The notes beneath the pieces are model-generated. The model was given only the letters and a program-made list of their open reading frames with translations, searched no databases and was not told the DNA's origin. A DNA stretch of 64,000 nt, taken from assembly GCA_021613335.1 (NCBI GenBank), contig JAJTWR010000452.1, positions 1 to 64,000 on the forward strand. The letters run 5' to 3'. The translations under genes were made by a program, and so were the position numbers. Below, piece after piece: positions 1 to 45,200 of this stretch (position 1 is its first letter; the number at the start of each line of letters is the position of its first letter). The DNA comes from Whitmania pigra (lineage: Eukaryota; Annelida; Clitellata; Hirudinida; Haemopidae).

Positions 1-134
1 AAACCACTAATTTCGAATTAAATTTGGAACCAGTTATCGGTTAATGTATTCAATTTACAATTTTTTTTAAAATACATTGATGGGGCTGTTTTGTCTTGGG
101 TTATTTTGTCACCGGTCTGTTATGACGGGTCACC
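1..134. mobile_element. Right end of a palindromic MITE, cut by the window edge
   Basis: The first bases repeat the right half of the complete element at 53128-53519. Both hold CACTAATTTCGAATTAAATT, then GGGGCTGTTTT and TATTTTGTC blocks, and both end in TGTTATGACGGGTCACC. This copy has roughly 50 bases of AT-rich sequence that the other lacks. The left end and left target duplication are outside the window. Confidence 0.75.
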
Positions 135-1027
135 AGTTCTGCCATGACATCCGCTTAACATCTCGGCTTAAAGTCTCGGATATCACGTAACTGCTTAATA
201 CTGGAATAACATATTTTGAATGTTAAAATCTTGAACATTTGATGTCAATTTTACATCCGAAGAGTTAAAATTACGAACTAGTAGGACTTGCGAAAAAATC
301 AAACACTGCCTAGAAACTATAAGAACATTAACATTTCATGTATTTATTTGGGTGCCAATCAAAGTTGTGGTAAGCATACAATTTAAACATTTTAAATAAA
401 TTAAAAAATTGCTGAATGTCCCGTAATGAATTAGATGTTCAGTTCTGAGTTCTAGCTGTGAAAATTTCAACCGGTTAGCGAAGAGTTAATAGGCTTTTAC
501 AATGGTTTTTTAACTGTCTCGCCTGAAGCTGGTAAACACGGAAATAAGCAACGAATAAAAATAAATTTAATTTAAAAAATGTATTTTTCCTGAAATATAT
601 TGTAATTTTTAATGGTCAACGGTATTTTTGATTATAAAATATTTTAAAAATGCATATTTGGCCATAAAATCCTAAAGAGAAATTAGAGTTAAGTTGCAAT
701 TGGATAACAATAATTAATTATGTCAATTTGTGATTCATTCAGAACAATGAGACAAGGATAATGCAAGAGAGAGAGTGCATATAAAAGATTCATTGCATAC
801 GATAAGTAGAGAGGTTGTTTAAATTCAATGATTTGGAAGCACTTTCGAGTGAGAAATAAGTCCAACTTTAGGTAATTCAAGTTAGCATATTTTACGAAAA
901 ATAATTTTATGGAATGGATCGCTTAATGTCTTCTCATTAAATCACTCTATAATTTTTACAAAGTTTACACTGACTTTAGACAATATTTTTTGAAAACATA
1001 ACGTTTGACTTTTGCAGCTACAATACA
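135..1027. other. AT-rich upstream region of DDAH
   Basis: I see no coding exon here. A splice acceptor (TTTTGCAG, ending at 1017) lies 10 bases before the DDAH start codon, so the first coding exon probably starts with 10 bases of 5' UTR joined to a non-coding exon further upstream that I could not place. The open frame at 689-880 on the minus strand is AT-biased and resembles nothing known. Confidence 0.5.
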
Positions 1028-2171
1028 ATGCAGAGAACCAGAATTAGCGACTGTTTTAAATATAATTACGCCATCGTCTCACGCATTCCAAACTCCTTTT
1101 CAACTTCTTCCTCCTTTGAACTGAAACCTGGAAGAGTGGTCAACATCGACCAGGCTCGCAAGGAGCATGAAGATTTAGTCGAAGGTCTCAGGAGAGTTGG
1201 TCTCGACGTCATCGAACTTCCAGCAGACGAGAAGAATCCTGATTGCCTTTTCGTCGACGACATTGCGGTTGTCATCAACGGTACCGCTCTCATTTGCAAC
1301 CCTCCTACGCTCAAGGGAAAACCATCAAGACAGGGAGAGGTTACGATTTCTCTGTATCCTTTTGCATTTAAGATTTAATTGGCAGCTAGTTAACCTCATT
1401 CAATGGATTATTCTGAAATATTTATGAATATTTATGCGTACAATTTCAAATTGACGACAGTATTTTGGTAATCGCAAAATTAGATAATCACCAACATATA
1501 TATGCATCACGTATTTGTCGGCATCGTCATTCATATCTCGTATTATCCTTGTCGTCATTAGAGCGCGCTTCCTTTCCTCTGGACATTGTTACGTGATCGG
1601 AGTAGTAGTGACCATAAAGGGATCATTTGCGCAGTTCAATCGGAAATTATCTATCTGCAGCATTATTTGTTTATTTGGAAATAATTGTAAGTAAAGCACA
1701 GACTTTAGTAGAATAATATAATTTGTTTATGAAAAAATTAATGAGAAATGAATTCTTTAAAAAATATAATAAATATCAATCTATTTTAAGCTGTCCGTGA
1801 TGAGGCAAGTGCTAAAAAAAGAATTAGGATTGAAAATCATGGAAGTGGAGACTGAAAAAGCTCTCATAGAAGGAGGAGATGTTTTGTGGACAGGTTCATC
1901 TGTTGCTTGATCAACTTTAAATTATTATAATTATTTAATTACAAACACACATCTTTTGTGCATAAATTGTTTGTTTATTATAACAATTTGATTACAAATA
2001 TAATTAATTAAGCTACATTACACAATAGTTATTTATAACTTTACAACTGGTTGTTAAAACCTATCAAGGTCTTTATTTGCTCAGGTCCATGGTATGGTTA
2101 AGTTAACTTTTGAAAATTGAAATAATTTAATTAATTTACAAATTTGTTAACAATTGTTATCATTATTATTA

Positions 2172-2202
<31 letters not shown>

Positions 2203-2254
2203 TTTGTTATTGTTATTATTATTATTATTACTATTATTATTATTATTATTATTA

Positions 2255-2285
<31 letters not shown>

Positions 2286-3588
2286 ATTATTAATTATTAT
2301 TATTATAAGCAATAGAAGTTTAGAATACGTTATCAACACCATCAAATCATAGGCAGAGAAATATTCGTTGGGTTATCGTGCCGTTCCAACATGCTGGGGG
2401 CACAAGCAGTCGCCAAGGCATTCCCTGAGTACCCAACCACGATCATCAGGGTCCACTCCCCAGCAATTCACCTCAAGGACTGCATCACAATGGCCGGTCC
2501 TGAAATTATGACGGTCGGAAAAAGCGAGGGAGCGCAAAAAACATTTCTGGTTAGTTTAAAGTTGAAAAAAATTGATTAGATATTTTTAATAATACCTTAT
2601 TTTTTTTTTTAGTTAATTAATTCATTTATGCTGTTACATTTTAAATTTATAAATTTATGTTCACAAGTTTAGAATTTCAATGATCAATTGATTTGCTAGT
2701 CGAAATAACAAATAATTCCATACCTGATTATCGTTCATTTGGATGATATAATTCATCCAGGAGATAAAGAATTCAGGTGCAACAGGTTACAGGTACATCA
2801 GCGTTGATGAAGATGAGGCAGCCAATGTCATTTACGTCAACAGGAACCTCATTCATCTTGGACACGAGCAGATTCCCAGAGGATCATCGGTTTTTTTTAT
2901 CGTCAATCAATCAATCAATCAATCAATTGATTGATAATCAAGCAAGCATTCATTCAATCAATTAATCAATAAATCAATCAATCAGTTTTTCAATCAATCA
3001 TTCAATCACACCTGCAATCAGCCAGTAAATTAACAATACTTCAATCAGTCAGTCAAGAAATAAATCAAACTTGAACTCAATCATTTAATCAGTCACACCT
3101 GAATTCAATGGGTGAGCAACCCGACAAAGCATTGAATCAATAACGAATAATTTGTTGTGTTTTGCATTAGTTCAGCGGTAACTTGCGAGGAACAGAGAAC
3201 GATTCTTGTTTTTTTTTTGAAAAAGAAAGCCACAAAGAAATTTGCAAACTTTAATTTGAATAATTCGTTTTATAAACAATATGCACAATGAGTTAAATTG
3301 AATATCATAATACAAATATTATTTAATAATAATTAAATAACATGCCATTAAAAATTCTTTATTAGCTATTTTTTAATAATTATATTTACACTTAACTAAA
3401 TATCTCTATTCTCATCACATTGACTTAAATGATTGCACTTTGTTTAGATTTACATGAACAAGATCGACTACCCTAGGATGGCCATTTGCATCGTTGAGCC
3501 CCTCAAGAGAGGAGGGAGATTGGGCAGCTGCGTTCTCCTCGTTAATAAGATCAAACACCCCAAGAAGATACCCACTTCTGCCGCATGA
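1028..3588 (+). CDS. DDAH1: Dimethylarginine dimethylaminohydrolase (DDAH), five coding exons
   Basis: Exons: 1028-1339, 1791-1893, 2353-2549, 2761-2889 and 3448-3588. They join in frame (phases 0, 1, 0, 0) to 882 nt, 293 residues, close to the usual 285. DDAH hydrolyses asymmetric methylated arginines to citrulline and dimethylamine in the cytosol, which relieves inhibition of nitric oxide synthase. Visible family landmarks are the arginine-handling segment around VNIDQARKEH, the LPADE and PDCLFVDD acidic motifs (catalytic Asp near residue 79), FVGLSCRSN, the catalytic His178 in HLKDCITMAGP, and the nucleophile Cys275 in RLGSCVLLVNK. All catalytic residues are present, so the enzyme should be active. 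The start was chosen because a splice acceptor lies just upstream and the N-terminal length fits the family. I cannot tell whether it is closer to DDAH1 or DDAH2, so the symbol is family level. Confidence 0.93.
2160..2308. repeat. (ATT)n microsatellite in DDAH intron 2
   Basis: Interrupted ATT/TTA repeats. The T-rich strand is the sense strand of the gene. Confidence 0.9.
2905..3110. repeat. Degenerate (AATC)n repeat in DDAH intron 4
   Basis: Runs of AATC tetramers, increasingly diverged, with a short turn to the complementary ATTG phase near 2926-2936. They fill the first third of intron 4 (2890-3447). Confidence 0.85.
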
Positions 3589-3609
3589 TCACAACTCGTC
3601 CAAATTAAT

Positions 3610-3615
3610 AATAAA
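3610..3615 (+). promoter_or_regulatory. Polyadenylation signal of DDAH
   Basis: AATAAA 22 bases after the DDAH stop codon. It implies a very short 3' UTR. Confidence 0.6.
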
Positions 3616-4583
3616 AATTTTAATATTTAATAATGAAATTCATTTATTACTTACCTATTATATTATGTAATTTAGATGTTTATTAAATGTTTGCATGTAA
3701 TAGCTATAATTCATTACATTATATTATCATCATCATTATCATTATCATCATTATTATTATTATAATTATCATTATCAGTACCATTATCGTCATATATATT
3801 TATATATCGATGGTCATTTTATAAGGCCTCAGAGGCGCTTGGTTTTCGATGTGTTAGTAATCCATCTGAATTTGTCTTCAAGACAAAATTTCTGTCGATA
3901 TTTGCTCGCTTTGAATTTTTCATGATTATTCGTGAATTTTATGTGGTTTTGAAAATATACTAATTTAATTGTCAAACTTATCCATTAATGTTTAATTGAA
4001 TTAAATGTTTATTTATTATAAACAGCATCAGATTAACATTGGCTGAAAATCGCAAGACACTGAATGGGTGTCTTTAATTCTGCACAAATGCAGGCACCAT
4101 CGTCGTTTGTGCTTAAACATAAAAATGGCGGGTATTTTCTGAGTTTGAAGATCAACGATAAAAAAGAAGTTTGGTCTTTCTTTGTTTGAATTTGTTTATT
4201 CTGGAAAATACGGAGTCCGGTTAAATATTTAAATATAAATTTCAAATCATTCACCTATTTAACAACAGTTGACACTTTAGGCTTGTCTTTTAGGCAAGTT
4301 GATGATATTCAACAGACTCATTCCCATTCGCCATTTTGAAAAATATGCAGGAAGATAATAAGCAGAAATTGTACACTAAATTAATAAAAAAGGCACTTAA
4401 TTCAAAATCTAACTTCACGTGGAGAGTTGATAAATTTACGAAATTCCAAAATATTTCTAGAGAATTCAGGTCACGTTGTTACGTAAATAAATAAATAATT
4501 ATTAATAATATTGATAAATAGTTTGTTTTGTAAAAGTTCTCCAATGATCAGAGCTTTGGAAGTTTTCTGTCACACCAACTAAT
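3616..4583. other. Convergent spacer between DDAH and the collagen gene
   Basis: AT-rich sequence with ATT/ATC simple repeats at 3718-3790 and a GCCTCAGAGGCGCTT patch near 3824-3840 that resembles a motif seen elsewhere in the window. I see no coding exon. The final exon and 3' UTR of the collagen could lie here, because the exon ending at 4728 has a usable splice donor. Confidence 0.5.
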
Positions 4584-20210
<15,627 letters not shown>

Positions 20211-23200
20211 TTTCTAAGCTTTACTTTGTAAACCAACAAACCAAACAAAGCATAGCCGTAGAAGAGCAATTTCGACGAAACGGTTTCAGAAACAAAGAAG
20301 TAATATTAGTACTATTATCTCCAAAGACAAAACGAAGTGATAATGAAATGTAATAATAAAATGCGATAATAAAATGTAATAATTATAACTCGCTATAATT
20401 TTCCATTCCTTTTCAAACGAAACTTCTTTCAATAGCAGTCTCGCATCGAGTTTCTTAACCTGGAAAGATTGTTTCCATCGAATGCTCCTTGACTACGAGA
20501 AGTGGCTTGTTGCTTCGTTGAGTTGAAGAATTTAAGAGAAACTATCTGCCTCTCCTCCATTTGCCTGCATGTGGAAATTACATCGAAGTACTACTTTTTA
20601 CAGACTTAAAACAAGTAAATCAACTCCAGATAAGTAACGAGTGATGGTTACACCGGTTTCTGTTCGGTAGTCCAAAGTTGATTGACAGGTAGAAGTAAGT
20701 ACGGTTCATCGAAAGCACTTAAACGCTTCAACAACAACAACAACAAGTAATCACACCTTAAATATTCATAAACCATTAATCGAAAATTTACAGAAATTTA
20801 AAAGTAAAACTGTTACAAACGGCGGGAAGAAAAAATTTGGCCGTTTATAGCTGGGCATGGACTGAGGAGCAGAGGTGAAACGAACAGTTGCTCAACTTGC
20901 TCAACTAATTACTCGGTGATAAATTGGGCTCCACGGGAGGAAATTTATTTCCTATTGTTTCAGGTAAACAGGAGATGGAGATGGGATCGTGGCTGGTTTT
21001 CAATTCCCAGGAATGATCTTCCAATATCATGACGCACTTTCGTGAATGCACTCAAAAATTTGAAATTGGCATTTCAGATTTTTATGTCAACATCCTACAA
21101 TGTTAACAGTCACTTTTAAATACCTACAGCCTAATAAATTTTAATTACAGTAATAATAATAATAATAAGTTTTCGTTAATAATAAAAATAGTAATGCGTT
21201 AATGCTAAATTCGATAAGTATGGAATTCAACAACTGAAGACAAGACGATCAAATACTATGACATCGTACCCACAAGAGTTTGCGTGCGATTTCCTTATCA
21301 GCCAAGAACCGTCGATGCGTGAATGAAGCTGGCATCCGATGTTGAAGAGGTTATTCAAAATGTCTTTCAAGATGGATTCCCTGCAAATCTCCAGTGCCAG
21401 ACTACATATCTTGTCAGGGATGATTTATTAACGTTTTGTTTTCCACGTTTTAAGAGCACCTGTTGGGATTGATTGGAAAATTTGTTGCTGGATGATGATG
21501 ATGTTGATGGAACACGGACCAATCCGACTCAATTAGATGCCCCGTGACGGATGCTATCCATGAATCGTGCGGATGGGGACAGAAGAAAAAAATTATCAAA
21601 CGTTACAAGGGGACCAGATGGCTGGTTTATGGTCGCAAGATAATCGAAGACTCGTGTTCCACGTCACGCAGATGGAGGCTCATTAGCATGTTTTCCTGGA
21701 AATCGCTTTTCCACCGAAAACCTCGTTTCCGCCTTTTGTGCACGTGTCTCCCACTCGTCTGCTGTGATTTCATAAGCGGCATCGGTTGACGTTTTGAATT
21801 CCTCTTGTTTTTCTGGATCAAACGCATTCCAAACCCAATACAAAAATACCTCTGTCATCTTATCTGCATTGTAATTATTAACTTTTATGAATTTACTTCA
21901 TTTAATTTATTTGTTTTTAATTATTTACTTCATCTAATTTATTTGTTTTTGTGTCGCTCCATTATCTGAATTTTCAGGAAAAAGTGATAATGATCATGAA
22001 TCAAATTTTATTGCAGTGGAGTACGTCCAAAGAGCCTTCAAGAATACATCGCGACTGGATTTTCTTGGAGAGGAAAGATTTGAAGGCGATGTGAGATCCT
22101 TCTGGATCAATGTTGAATGCAACAAACCACATACAAAACCGTTCAGTCTTTACAAAAAAAAAACATTTCACCGGGAAAATCAAAACGAATTTTAAAATTC
22201 GAATCGTGGCAACAGTTCCATCACGGGAGCGAATTTACGTCGAAATATGCAATCACTTAGCTATAAATTTCCTCTGTTTTTTGTTTTTTGTTTTAGAGAA
22301 TAAAAGTGGCAAATAAATCTGAGTTCTTGCGGAAGTTTTGTGCTGGGGAACACGTTCAATCAATGGACATTTGAACTGCTATCTCGCAAGGTCAGAAGGG
22401 ACTTCGAATCAATCAAACGAATTTACGTGACGCTCGTCTGCCTCGCTGTAACCATCATCCATCATGGCCGCCACTGTTATTGCTGTTCTTATTGACGTTG
22501 TTATTTCATTTGTGTTGTTTGTGATTCAATTATTTTACGCTTACGTTTGTTGGCATTCAGTTATTTGTTCCCAATAGCAAAAAGTTCTTTAATACTGAGA
22601 AAATCGTTCAGGAAAACGATAGAAAGATGAAACTTGAAATGGAATTGTGGCGCACAAACGTTGCATCAGCTTTTAGAAACTGACCGTGACCTTACCATCG
22701 TCTCCACTCAAACTTTACCCCAATTTTGAAAGCCAATGTCATTTGTTGTAGAAATGATAAGATTTCCTATCTCAAAATCTTTCGCAAAAGGTTTTTTCTG
22801 CTTGTCATTTTCTACTTTTTTTTCTTGCTTCTCACCAAAAGTCAGAGGCAACAGCTTTTCTGGGTGCAACGGGAGTCGGAGGCGTTCCCCGAGTAACGAA
22901 CCCGTCAAAGAGATTTATTTCTAATGTTTTAATGTTTTACCTCTGATTTGACTATCATAAAAGAACGAAGTAATTATCCAATGGATAATTCACTGGCAGA
23001 CCCATTACATTTTCTCTTTCTTTACATTTGACATCTTTTCAAGCATGCCGATTACAAACTTGTACCAAGGTAAGACTTCAATTTATGAAACGTCTTCTGC
23101 TCGGCTTCATTTGGTGATCAATATGCATTCGTTGATGGGGTTGTTAACGACTGCCTTGTTTATTTGAGACGAACTAATTAGCAAGAAGCAACATCATCAT

Positions 23201-24196
23201 CAGAAGAACAATGAATAATGTTGTTTCGTATCGAATTGTTGCTTATTCCACATAGTTTATTCCTAGAAGTAAAAATAACCGGAAATCGTAAACTTTACTA
23301 ATGCATTAGGATTAAGTTCAGAATGTAAGAAATTTCTTTTCGAAGAGAAACTTAAATCAAAATTGAGAGGTGGACTTAATGGAGTGAAGTGGCTTTAAGT
23401 CTGCAGACGTTTTTCAACAGGCGGTCTCAGAAGCGGTTCGTTCCTCCGGGACAGGAGACAAAAGATTATTTGAATCGCTTCAGTTGGACAAATCGGGTGA
23501 AACACAATGTCTATGGTTTATCATTCGGAGGGCAGGTTTCCCATGAGTTTTAGGAAAATATTTTTCAAAACGATTTTAAATTATGGCTAACGTTGCCATT
23601 CATTTGAGATGTCAAATGCCAGACGGTTCTCATAATCATTTAGCGCAGTCGCTTTTCACCGGCTGCCATTATTTATTTATTTATTTTTTAAATAACTGCC
23701 ATGCTATTCATATTGAGGCAAAGTTATTAGATTTATGACGAACGGGATAACATGATCTACGGAGGATGGGTGGAGAAGCAACACAACGGGGGAACTTTTT
23801 CTGATTCCACAGATGTCAGCTTGTCAGATTTCATAAAACCTAGATTTAATAAAAAACCTTAAAAATTAAAATATTAAAAATTCATTTTCATAATTGTTAT
23901 TCAACTTCACGTAGAACACTGCAACCTCAACTATTCGCTAAAAAACGTATTTTATTGTTTTGAATCGTCAGGGATGAAAGAGATAAAAACTCATGCAATT
24001 CCAAACGTTTTAATTGTAAGGTGTCTCGATTAATTGCTTGAAAAACATCTTTTAAATCAAATATCTCGGAATAATTGCACAGACCGACGCACGAAACGTA
24101 CGAAGAATTTGCTCAAAGCTGGCCGCACGAACTGTTTTCAACATTGCTTCGCTCGAGACTCGATGAGTGTTATGTCGTGTCACTAAAAATATTGGA
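20211..24196. other. Divergent intergenic region between the collagen and APP genes
   Basis: Four kilobases separate the two start codons, which face away from each other. I recognise no exon. Small open frames (20084-20353, 21544-21789, 22736-22924) lack family resemblance and splice context. At 22464 a short hydrophobic frame (MAATVIAVLIDVV, stop after 37 residues) could imitate a signal peptide, but the exon at 24197-24250 is a better APP start. Base composition is less AT-rich than in the collagen introns. This region should hold the promoters of both genes. Confidence 0.6.
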
Positions 24197-41334
<17,138 letters not shown>

Positions 41335-42242
41335 GTCGATCGCTGGCAGACGAAAGCATTCGAAGTTGGAGGACATTTGTTTCATAAGTGCAAAACAATT
41401 TTGTTGTGTTCAGTTCATCTACTTCCCAGAACAATGGGGCGCCTATGAGTACGTCTCAACGCAACCCTAGCGTAGCATGAGTATGATCTGTCGTTGTCTG
41501 ACGCTTAACTTAGTCTCGGAGAAGCATTTTGATGTTCGTCGATTGTCGCTTACACAAAATTGTAGCCTGAGCGCCAACATTTTCGAATGAGCATCGCGCG
41601 CAGTTCTTGCGAGCGCTCCAAGGCTTAACTGTTTTCACATTCGCGATTGCGCAGCATCAAGCAGACTTACGAACCAATATCATTGATCTTTCAATCGTTG
41701 TACGAGATTCCCCTGTATAGATTCATCCATTCATTTTTGTTTCTGCATCAACAGCCAACGCCAGCTATTTTCGTAAACAGTCCAGCTGAAATATTTACAA
41801 ATTCTTACGAATTCTAACCTTGGCCGCTTTTAAACTCACAATACAAGGTGGAATGTTTTCTTGTGAAAACCATGCTTTGTTTGAGGTGCATCTTCGACTT
41901 GCGTTTGACACGAAGTAAGCATTGAGAAACGAATTTCCAACACGTCTTTCATTTAATATATCAGTCATCAGTATCATTGTATCGAATAATGAAAAAGAAA
42001 TTGTCTTCAAGTCAAAATGGCAGAGATGAGGAGAGATGCGAATGAGATCACAAACGAACGAAAGGTTAAACATTACCAGTCATCCCTCAAATGTTGAAAA
42101 CAGCTTCCAGTGCCAATAAAACAATTTGAATGCATTAAAAAGGCTAAAAGGAGGAAATGTACATTCGGAAAAACATTTGAACTCAGTTCGGCGAAAGGGA
42201 TGGAACATGATTCAGATGAATGTGCTGGGAGAAACCACGTTT
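41335..42242. other. Convergent spacer: 3' UTRs of APP and the RhoGAP gene
   Basis: No exon seen. The first 780 bases are the likely APP 3' UTR, up to the AATAAA at 42115. The minus-strand frame at 41795-42073 has no family resemblance. Confidence 0.55.
42115..42120 (+). promoter_or_regulatory. Candidate polyadenylation signal of APP
   Basis: AATAAA 780 bases after the APP stop codon, on the APP strand, before the convergent RhoGAP gene begins. Confidence 0.5.
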
Positions 42243-45200
42243 TCAAACGTCAAGATCGAACTTAATGGCACACCCATCGATTGCCTGGCTTCCCGGGGTC
42301 GGTGGCTTCATGGGCGACCTCCTCGCTTGAGATCCACCAGTGGTTTTGAGGGACTTCGGGGAGGTGGCCTTCTGTAACCTCTTGAGGCTTTTCATTGGTG
42401 ACCTTAACGACCTCGGAGACGAGACCCTAGCGGTCGAAGAAGATTCTTGAACTGTCGCCAAGTATTTTGCGACTCTCGTGGCTACGAGGGGTTCCCTGAT
42501 CTTCGGTCGTCCGGCAGATTGAGTCGCAGGCTTCGGCGCGGCTACGTTCGGCTCTTGCAGTTTTTGGAGGACCCTGCATTCTTCTCTAACCTGTCGAGCG
42601 ACGATGGGCAGCTCTCGTAACCTCTTCGGCTTGCAGGGCACCATCGGTGGTAGGTGGAGCACCGTATTTTCTTTTGTATTTCCCGAGCTGATGGAACGCT
42701 CTTCAGTATGTTTCTCTAGTTGAGTCAGTCCGGTAGAATTCCTCTCGCTGAATGCTGTTACGTTGAATGCACTCGAGATGGGGAGCCTTGCGAACTGGGG
42801 AAACAAGTTATCCTTGTCATGCTTAAGAACTGTGCAGGAATTAATTAACTTGTGGTGATTCATAATACATGCTAATACATCAATAACAAAAATGGCATGC
42901 ACCAGGCATATAGTTTTTTTTGGAACATTTAGTATAATTAGCAGGACAATCTGCCATCAATAAAAAGGATAAATTGGTCATTAAATATCTTCAAAGTTAC
43001 ATTCAATTTCTACAACCCTTGCAAAACAAACTACCTTTTTGGACTGCACTGGCTCATCGTCTTTCTTAGGCAGAAAAGGCTTAAAGGTTAACAGTTCATC
43101 ACCAAACTCAAGACCCTCTTGGGTGGACTGACGAGCATCGGATGGCTTCGAGTATTCTCCCTCCGGTTGCACATTGTATCTGTCGACACTTTGTCCAGAT
43201 CTTGTAATTAAATTCTGAAGATCGTTAGTCACCATGAAGCTGGGCCTCCTGATTTGTGCATGAGCTTTCACGCTGATGTTGGAATGCTTTGAATCCTCCT
43301 CGGCCTCGGAAACATCTGAACGAAAGATTTGAGAATCTGAGGGCTGGATCGTGTCGCTGCAGTTGTCGTCCGAAAAGGTTGATGCATCGGAGGGAGGATG
43401 TTGACTCTCTTTTACAACCTCGGGACTCGAGCTCCATTCCATTGCATCAGTTCCTGGAAGGAATTGTGCCACTTGTCTGTGTCTCGGGCTGTAATCATCT
43501 GAGTAATTCTCATAATTCCCAAAAGAAGAATTTCCTCTAAGTTCGATTTCTTCGACATCATGTGCAGGTGAATCAAAATTATGCAAATCCTCAATTTCTG
43601 AGCAAGCACCCTTTGGAGATCTTTCTACATCATCTTCGACGCGCAGCAGGGAAGGCTCTTCTGACATGGATTCACCGATGGCGGACTGCAAATCCTCTTC
43701 GGTGAATGCAACATCGAGGACTTTTACAACAGTCTCATCCAGGTATCTGTCATCCTCAGAGTTACAAACGCTTAATTCATCTTCATCCTTTACATTTATA
43801 AACTTTGAACTGGCAGAAGATATGGGACTTGTCTCCAAAATATTCATCTTTTGTGGAAATGCCTCATTTGCAAGGTCCTTCAAATCATGAGGAAAGTCCT
43901 TCTTGTGAAAAGTGTGAGCTCGCAATCCATTTTTTACAGTATTCGGCCTCCCACGTCTAAGGAAGGTGATGCTCGCGTCTGCTTGATTCTCCTCGACGAG
44001 CGAAGTTTCTCCGAAAGTCTTTCTAGATTCTTCGAGGTAGAAGCGATTTCCTTCTGACGTAGCATCGGAGAGAATGGCACTCGCAGCTCTCTGAGGCAAA
44101 GCTTCGTCGTAGCCTCTTTTTAATTGATTACACATGTTGAGCAGTTCGTCCTTGTCCCTCTGCTCCTTGATCCTCTTGAGATCCCTGCATTCCTCACCAT
44201 CTGCCATTCCTCCGACCTTGTCGCAAATTGATGGCGGGGTGTAACCTCTGACTTTAGAAAAGTCAAAATGGTCTCCGACCTCACCAAATATTATCGAATC
44301 GAGCTCGTCGACGGGCAAGACGAACGGGCCGAGAAGTGGCTTCCTTGCAGAAACTGTGGGCTCTTTCTTGGAACAACCGAATAATGAAATGTTTTTTGAG
44401 CCTATGCTCTCATTTGCTTCATTTTTTGTTGATTTCTTATTCTGAATGTTAAAAAATAATCATCAGCTTAAAATCTTTGAAATACGTTGATAATTGTTTA
44501 AGTAATAGTTAACTTATAGGGTGCTACATAGTAACATTAACAGAATTAAATACTGCAAACTGAAAATGATAATTAGCAGGCATGGCAAACAAGATTATTG
44601 ATATAATAACTTTTAAAAATTAGCAACGTCGTAACAAAAAAATTGAAGTCAACCTCTGCTTTTCGTTCCTTCTTTCCGCTGAGCCTCCTAAGAAGTCCTT
44701 TGAACTTCATCCGAACATTCTGCTTCGGAGAGAATCCGCCGGTCTTTCTCATGGAAATGATTCTGAAAAAGACGTCATGATGACATCATCTACAATTAGA
44801 AATAAATTACAATCGATCGAACCTCCTCAACTTAGCACCCGAGCCGGCATTTGAGGCGTTTACGTTGAAGGATCTGTTTGCAGTCGCACATTCGGAATCC
44901 AAGTCAGATATACTACTTGGAGTGTTAGCATCACCTGAAAAATAAAAATAATAATAATAGTAAAAAGAATCACAATGATAACAGTAATTGTCTGCTGAGG
45001 TCACAGCATCATTCTGATACTTCCTCGTGCTAGATTATAAGCGAAACAAAAGCGAAGATCAAAAAACCTTGCTTTGGGTGTTCTGAAAATGGCTTTAAGC
45101 AGTAAATGCTCTTATGAGGCAGGGATTGCATTAAAGCTTTCCTAAAAAAAAGTTCAATTAAACCACAATTAAAATAGGATTTTCTGAATCTTATAATATT

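Noticed and set aside
1066..1314. 82-residue minus-strand frame
   Set aside because: Shadow of DDAH exon 1 on the opposite strand.
22464..22577. Short hydrophobic frame as a possible APP signal-peptide exon
   Set aside because: No basic start region, an Asp in the core, and the exon at 24197-24250 has a proper signal sequence, donor and phase right next to exon 2.
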